8,183 bases of DNA from assembly GCA_019234035.1 (NCBI GenBank), contig JAFALX010000282.1, positions 1 through 8,183 on the forward strand, read 5' to 3'. This DNA comes from Candidatus Dormiibacterota bacterium. Lineage in GTDB: Bacteria > Chloroflexota > Dormibacteria > Aeolococcales > Aeolococcaceae. A program made the position numbers and the translations under genes. The notes under the pieces are model-generated. The model saw nothing but the letters and a program-made list of their open reading frames with translations, did not search any database and had not been told where the DNA came from. Below, piece by piece: positions 5,568 through 8,183 of the stretch (its first letter is position 1; the number at the start of each line of letters is the position of its first letter).

Positions 5568-6059
5568 CTACTCCTCGTTCTCGGCGGACTCGCCTGGTTC
5601 GGGCTGCGTGCGGCGCTTGCGTCGCAGCGATGTCGCGCCTGCAGACGTCGTCGGGGTCGCCAACGGCGTCGGGATCGCCGCGCGCGGCACCTTGACCGCG
5701 CGCCGCTGACGCGTGTGCTCGGGCAGTGCGTCATCGCTGACGAACGCGCGAAGGTGCGACGTGCGCTTGAAGACGCTGCCCACCATGCCGCGTGGCTTCG
5801 CGCGCCAGCGCTTGATGATGGTGGCGCCGTCAACCTCGATCCGCACCACGCGAAGCGTCGACGAGTCGAGATTGTAGTTGTGCTCCGCGTTGGCCGCGGC
5901 CGACTTGATCACCTTGGCGACGTCACGAGCGGCGGCGCGGGGCGAGAAGCGCAGCACGACAAGGGCCTCGGCCACGGGCAGGCCCTCGACCATGTGCGCG
6001 ACCAGCCGCACCTTCCGTGCGGTGATGCGCACCCTCTTTGCTGTCGCCACTACTTCCAC
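5568..6059 (-). CDS. rplV: 50S ribosomal protein L22 with C-terminal extension
   Basis: L22 spans the large subunit, and its beta-hairpin loop helps form the constriction of the peptide exit tunnel, where macrolide-resistance changes can occur. The core (1-112) is normal: AKRVRITARKVRLVAHMVEG (7-26), DVAKVIKSAAANAEHNYNLD (46-65), and the tunnel loop and final strand RWRAKPRGMVGSVFKRTSHL (84-103). The typical protein is about 110-118 residues. This one is 163, with about 50 extra residues that are Pro/Ala/Thr-rich, then basic (LRRKRR at 145-150), then acidic (ending ESAENEE). The GTG at 6059 fits the family N-terminus. Only a weak AGGG lies upstream, after a 25-base gap from rpsS. A second in-frame GTG lies three codons later. 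Confidence 0.95.
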   Translation of the reverse strand: MEVVATAKRVRITARKVRLVAHMVEGLPVAEALVVLRFSPRAAARDVAKVIKSAAANAEHNYNLDSSTLRVVRIEVDGATIIKRWRAKPRGMVGSVFKRTSHLRAFVSDDALPEHTRQRRAVKVPRAAIPTPLATPTTSAGATSLRRKRRTQPEPGESAENEE

Positions 6060-6084
6060 TGTTCGCTGCCCTGTGTTGCGGTGT

Positions 6085-6369
6085 CTACTTCAGCGCGCTG
6101 CTGCGCTCCGTGTGATGCCCATGTCCGCGGTACTTGCGCGTGGCCGCGAACTCGCCGAGTTTGTGCCCGACCATCGCCTCGGTGATGAACACGGGCACGT
6201 GTTTGCGGCCGTCGTGCACGGCGATCGTGTGGCCCACCATCTCGGGGAACACGTCGCTGCGCCGCGACCAGGTTTTGATGATCCGCTTCTCGCGAGTCTG
6301 ATTCAACTCCTGCACCTTGCGCAGGAGCGGCTCGTCGGCGAACGGGCCTTTCTTGAGTGAGCGGCCCAT
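6085..6369 (-). CDS. rpsS: 30S ribosomal protein S19
   Basis: S19 lies in the 30S head and forms bridges to the 50S central protuberance next to S13. The 94-residue product (E. coli 92) opens MGRSLKKGPFADEPLLRKV, the family signature. It continues with IKTWSRRSDVFPEMVGHTIA (31-50), VHDGRKHVPVFITEAMVGHK (51-70) and LGEFAATRKYRGHGHH (71-86). The ATG at 6369 overlaps the rplB stop by one base (TGATG), and a strong GGAGGA site sits 7 bases upstream. The open frame extends further upstream inside rplB, but the family alignment and ribosome site exclude that. Confidence 0.97.
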   Translation of the reverse strand: MGRSLKKGPFADEPLLRKVQELNQTREKRIIKTWSRRSDVFPEMVGHTIAVHDGRKHVPVFITEAMVGHKLGEFAATRKYRGHGHHTERSSALK

Positions 6370-7193
6370 CACTTGGTCCTCCGGCGAACGATCATGCGGT
6401 CGGTCTGCTTGTTGTGACGGGTGCGCTGGCCCAACGCGGGCTTGCCCCAAGGCGTCTGCGGGTTGCCACCGGCGCCACTTCGGCCCTCACCACCGCCGTG
6501 GGGATGGTCGAACGGGTTCATCGTCATGCCGCGCACCGCGGGCCGGAAGCCGCGCCAGCGCGTCTTGCCCGCCTTGCCCACGACCTCGTTCTCGTGCTCC
6601 ACGTTGCCCACCTGGCCGATCGTCGCTCGGCAGCGCATGTCGATCAGCCGCACCTCGCCGCTGGGCATGCGCACCTGTGCGTAGGTCCCCTCCTTCGCGA
6701 GGAGCTGCGCCGCGGTGCCGGCGCTGCGCACCAACTGGCCGCCGCGTCCGAGCTGCACCTCGATGTTGTGCAGCGTGGTGCCCAGCGGGATGTTCGCGAT
6801 CGGCAGCGCGCTGCCCGGCCGGATCTCGGCGCCGGGCCCGGACATCACCGGGTCGCCCACGCTGAGCCCCACGGGCGACAGGATGTAGCGCTTGTCGCCG
6901 TCCGCGTAGTGCACCAGCGCGATGCGCGCGCTGCGGTTCGGGTCGTACTCGATGTGCGCGACCTTGCCCGGCACGCCGTCCTTCTGGCGCTTGAAGTCGA
7001 TGAGGCGGTACTTCGTCTTGTGTCCGCCACCGCGATGGCGGACGGTGATGCTGCCCGTGTTGTTGCGACCGGACTGCTTCGGCAGATGCTTGGTCAGCTT
7101 CCGCTCCGGCGTGGCACGCGTCACGTCCTCGAAGCTGCTGACGGACATGAAGCGTCGTCCGGGGCTTGTTGGCTTGTATTTCTTGACTGGCAC
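6369..7193 (-). CDS. rplB: 50S ribosomal protein L2
   Basis: L2 is a primary 23S rRNA binder needed for subunit association and peptidyl-transferase activity. From the GTG at 7193 the product is 274 residues (E. coli 273). It opens MPVKKYKPTSPGRRFMSVSS and has NNTGSITVRHRGGGHKTKYR (44-63) and IDFKRQKDG (65-73) in the OB-like domain. The SH3-like domain has GSALPIANIPLGTTLHNIE (127-145), and the conserved TPWGKPALG (247-255) follows. The key HPHGGGEGR loop is intact at 230-238, including the His equivalent to E. coli H229, studied for its role in peptidyl transfer. The start G is the last base of the rplW stop (TAGTG). The upstream open frame is out of family register. Confidence 0.97.
   Translation of the reverse strand: MPVKKYKPTSPGRRFMSVSSFEDVTRATPERKLTKHLPKQSGRNNTGSITVRHRGGGHKTKYRLIDFKRQKDGVPGKVAHIEYDPNRSARIALVHYADGDKRYILSPVGLSVGDPVMSGPGAEIRPGSALPIANIPLGTTLHNIEVQLGRGGQLVRSAGTAAQLLAKEGTYAQVRMPSGEVRLIDMRCRATIGQVGNVEHENEVVGKAGKTRWRGFRPAVRGMTMNPFDHPHGGGEGRSGAGGNPQTPWGKPALGQRTRHNKQTDRMIVRRRTK
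6377..6382 (-). promoter_or_regulatory. Shine-Dalgarno site for rpsS
   Basis: GGAGGA on the minus strand, 7 bases before the ATG at 6369 and inside the last codons of rplB. It fixes the S19 start against the longer open frame. Confidence 0.75.
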
Positions 7194-7510
7194 TACACGC
7201 CCTCGAACAAGCCTTCGATTTTTTGGCCCGGCCCAAGCGTGACGATCGCCTTCTTCCACGACGGGCTGTGCCCGGTGAAGCGCGTCTGTCCACGCGCGCG
7301 ACGGCGCGTCTTGCCGGTGACCTTCACGGTGTTGACCGCGACCACGGTGATCTTCTGATCGGCGAACGCCTCTTCGACGGCGCGCCGGATCGAGACCTTG
7401 TCTGCAGCCGGATGGCAGCGGAACACGTACTTGCCCTGCGCCATGCCGGCATACGACTTCTCGCTCACGACCGGCCGCAGCAGGATCTGGTCGAAGCTCA
7501 TCCCGCTCAC
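7193..7510 (-). CDS. rplW: 50S ribosomal protein L23
   Basis: L23 sits at the tunnel exit and is the docking point for trigger factor and signal recognition particle. From GTG 7510 the product is 105 residues; from the internal ATG 7501 it is 102. The longer start is preferred because AGGAGG lies exactly 7 bases before it and its GTGA overlaps the rplD stop by four bases. The core shows DQILLRPVVSEKSYAGM (7-23), the N-terminal L23 signature, and YVFRCHPAADKVSIRRAVEE (28-47). It ends with KTRRRARGQTRFTGHSPSWK (67-86) and KKAIVTLGPGQKIEGLFEGV. The open frame extends far upstream through rplD but has no L23 similarity there. Confidence 0.95.
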   Translation of the reverse strand: MSGMSFDQILLRPVVSEKSYAGMAQGKYVFRCHPAADKVSIRRAVEEAFADQKITVVAVNTVKVTGKTRRRARGQTRFTGHSPSWKKAIVTLGPGQKIEGLFEGV

Positions 7511-8130
7511 GACCACGCCTCCTCGATGTGCTCGATGGCGTCGCGCGTCATCAACACGGTCTCGGCGGCCAGCAGGTCGCGAACCGAGAGGTTGTTGGCC
7601 AGCACCACCTGCACCTCGGGGATGTTGTGCGCGCTCTTCTCGAGCATCTCGTTGTGCGAGCCGAGCACGAGCAGCACGCGACGTCCGGCCTCGACCGCAC
7701 GAAGCAGGCCGACCACCGCGCGCGTGCGCGGCGTCTCGAGCGAGAACTCGTCGAGCACGATGACCGATCCCGACTGCGCACGCGTCGTCAGGGCACCGCG
7801 CAGCGCGAGACGCCGCTGCTTGCGCGGCATGTCCTGGCGGTACGAGCGCGGATGCGGTCCGAACACGATGCCGCCGCCCTCCCACTGCGGTGAGCGGATC
7901 GACCCCTGGCGGGCGCGGCCGGTTCCCTTCTGACGGTACGGCTTGCGACCACCGCCGGAGACCTCGCCGCGACGCAGCGTGTTGTGCGTGCCCTGGCGCG
8001 CGTTGGCCAGCTGGCGCAGCAGCGCCTGATGCATCACAGACTGATTGACAGTCGCATCGAAGATGGCAGCCGGGAGGGTGACCGTTCCGGTCACAGACCC
8101 GGCTGCGTCGACCACTCGCCCTTCGGCCAC
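7507..8130 (-). CDS. rplD: 50S ribosomal protein L4
   Basis: L4 is an early assembly protein whose extended loop lines the peptide tunnel opposite L22. In E. coli it also represses the S10 operon through its leader RNA. The 207-residue product (E. coli 201) has ANARQGTHNTLRRGEVSGGG (42-61), the tunnel-loop block KPYRQKGTGRARQGSIRSPQ (63-82) and GGGIVFGPHPRSY (85-97). The C-terminal Rossmann-like part includes VIVLDEF (123-129), RVLLVLG (151-157) and DLLAAETVLMT (185-195). The GTG at 8130 is supported by the family pattern VVDAAGSVTGTVTLPAAIF and a GGGGGA site upstream. A GTG at 8094, overlapping the likely rplC stop as GTGA, is the alternative and would remove 12 residues. Confidence 0.95.
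   Translation of the reverse strand: MAEGRVVDAAGSVTGTVTLPAAIFDATVNQSVMHQALLRQLANARQGTHNTLRRGEVSGGGRKPYRQKGTGRARQGSIRSPQWEGGGIVFGPHPRSYRQDMPRKQRRLALRGALTTRAQSGSVIVLDEFSLETPRTRAVVGLLRAVEAGRRVLLVLGSHNEMLEKSAHNIPEVQVVLANNLSVRDLLAAETVLMTRDAIEHIEEAWS
7518..7523 (-). promoter_or_regulatory. Consensus Shine-Dalgarno site for rplW
   Basis: A full AGGAGG on the minus strand lies 7 bases before the GTG at 7510, encoded in the last codons of rplD (Glu-Glu-Ala). It is 16 bases from the ATG at 7501, so it points to the GTG as the start. Confidence 0.8.
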
Positions 8131-8183
8131 GCCTGTCCCCCGGGCAACGCGGTGCGATCGGTGTCGAGCACCAGCACGACCGC
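8091..8183 (-). CDS. rplC: Probable C-terminal end of 50S ribosomal protein L3 (partial)
   Basis: rplC normally lies directly upstream of rplD. One minus-strand frame is open from the window edge to a TGA at 8091-8093 and encodes 30 residues beginning AVVLVLDTDRT. L3 proteins usually end shortly after a hydrophobic strand of the type VVLV, so the first five residues fit, and about 25 residues would form a tail. The call rests mainly on gene order. The stop overlaps an internal GTG of rplD, and the fragment overlaps the preferred rplD start by 40 bases. Too little of L3 is present to recognise its signature. Confidence 0.45.
   Translation of the reverse strand, partial: AVVLVLDTDRTALPGGQAWPKGEWSTQPGL

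Noticed and set aside
7205..7230. Similarity between the rplW 3' region (AAAAATCGAAG) and the loop region of the rplN hairpin
   Set aside because: Only 11 bases are shared, and in rplW they encode the expected Gln-Lys-Ile-Glu. There is no inverted repeat there, so chance is the simplest explanation.
6357..7358. Plus-strand frame of 333 codons opposite rplB
   Set aside because: It is fully explained as the complement of L2 and part of L23. It is rich in Arg/Ala/His and has no recognisable domain.
7511..7885. Upstream extension of the L23 frame through rplD
   Set aside because: The residues before the L23 N-terminus are Arg/Ala-rich frameshifted L4 coding sequence. The AGGAGG at 7518-7523 marks the real start at 7510.
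1..8183. An undescribed multi-gene system or inserted accessory cargo
   Set aside because: Every gene fits the standard S10-spc order with no insertion, composition shift or unknown reading frame between genes.

Overview
The window is a contiguous piece of the bacterial S10-spc ribosomal protein cluster, transcribed entirely on the minus strand, so it reads from right to left. Gene order is the canonical one: end of rplC (L3, tentative), rplD (L4), rplW (L23), rplB (L2), rpsS (S19), rplV (L22), rpsC (S3), rplP (L16), rpmC (L29), rpsQ (S17), rplN (L14), rplX (L24), rplE (L5), rpsZ (zinc-type S14), rpsH (S8), rplF (L6), rplR (L18) and the 5' part of rpsE (S5), which runs off the left edge. No gene is missing or inserted relative to the usual order, and I see no mobile element, tRNA, rRNA or CRISPR array. 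Plus-strand open frames are long only because the DNA is GC-rich, and they are shadows of the ribosomal genes.

Organism: a GC-rich bacterium (roughly two thirds G+C by eye), with mostly G or C at third codon positions and seven probable GTG starts among the 17 genes whose start lies in the window. S14 is the short Cys4 zinc type and L24 carries a Cys4 zinc ribbon, as in many Gram-positive-type and related lineages. The S3 N-terminus and gene arrangement would fit Chloroflexota or another Terrabacteria lineage. That is a weak inference from memory of family sequences, and a phylogeny of the concatenated proteins would settle it.

Layout: the genes are packed with start/stop overlaps (TGATG, TAGTG, GTGA) or gaps of a few bases, so most are probably translationally coupled. 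The longest breaks are 25 bases between rpsS and rplV and 97 bases between rplN and rplX. The 97-base gap sits near where the S10 and spc operons divide in E. coli (there, upstream of rplN). It holds a perfect 12-bp inverted repeat abutting the rplN stop codon, a second two-part hairpin, a small third inverted repeat and a short open frame overlapping the rplX start. It is the best candidate for a regulatory RNA in the window.

The proteins are otherwise orthodox in their cores. The unusual parts are C-terminal tails on S3 (about 140 extra residues, acidic then lysine/arginine/proline-rich), L22 (about 50) and S5 (at least 35, unfinished), plus an N-terminal extension on L24. I found no evidence of a new multi-gene system here. 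The findings are limited to the intergenic RNA element, the tails and some start-site questions.
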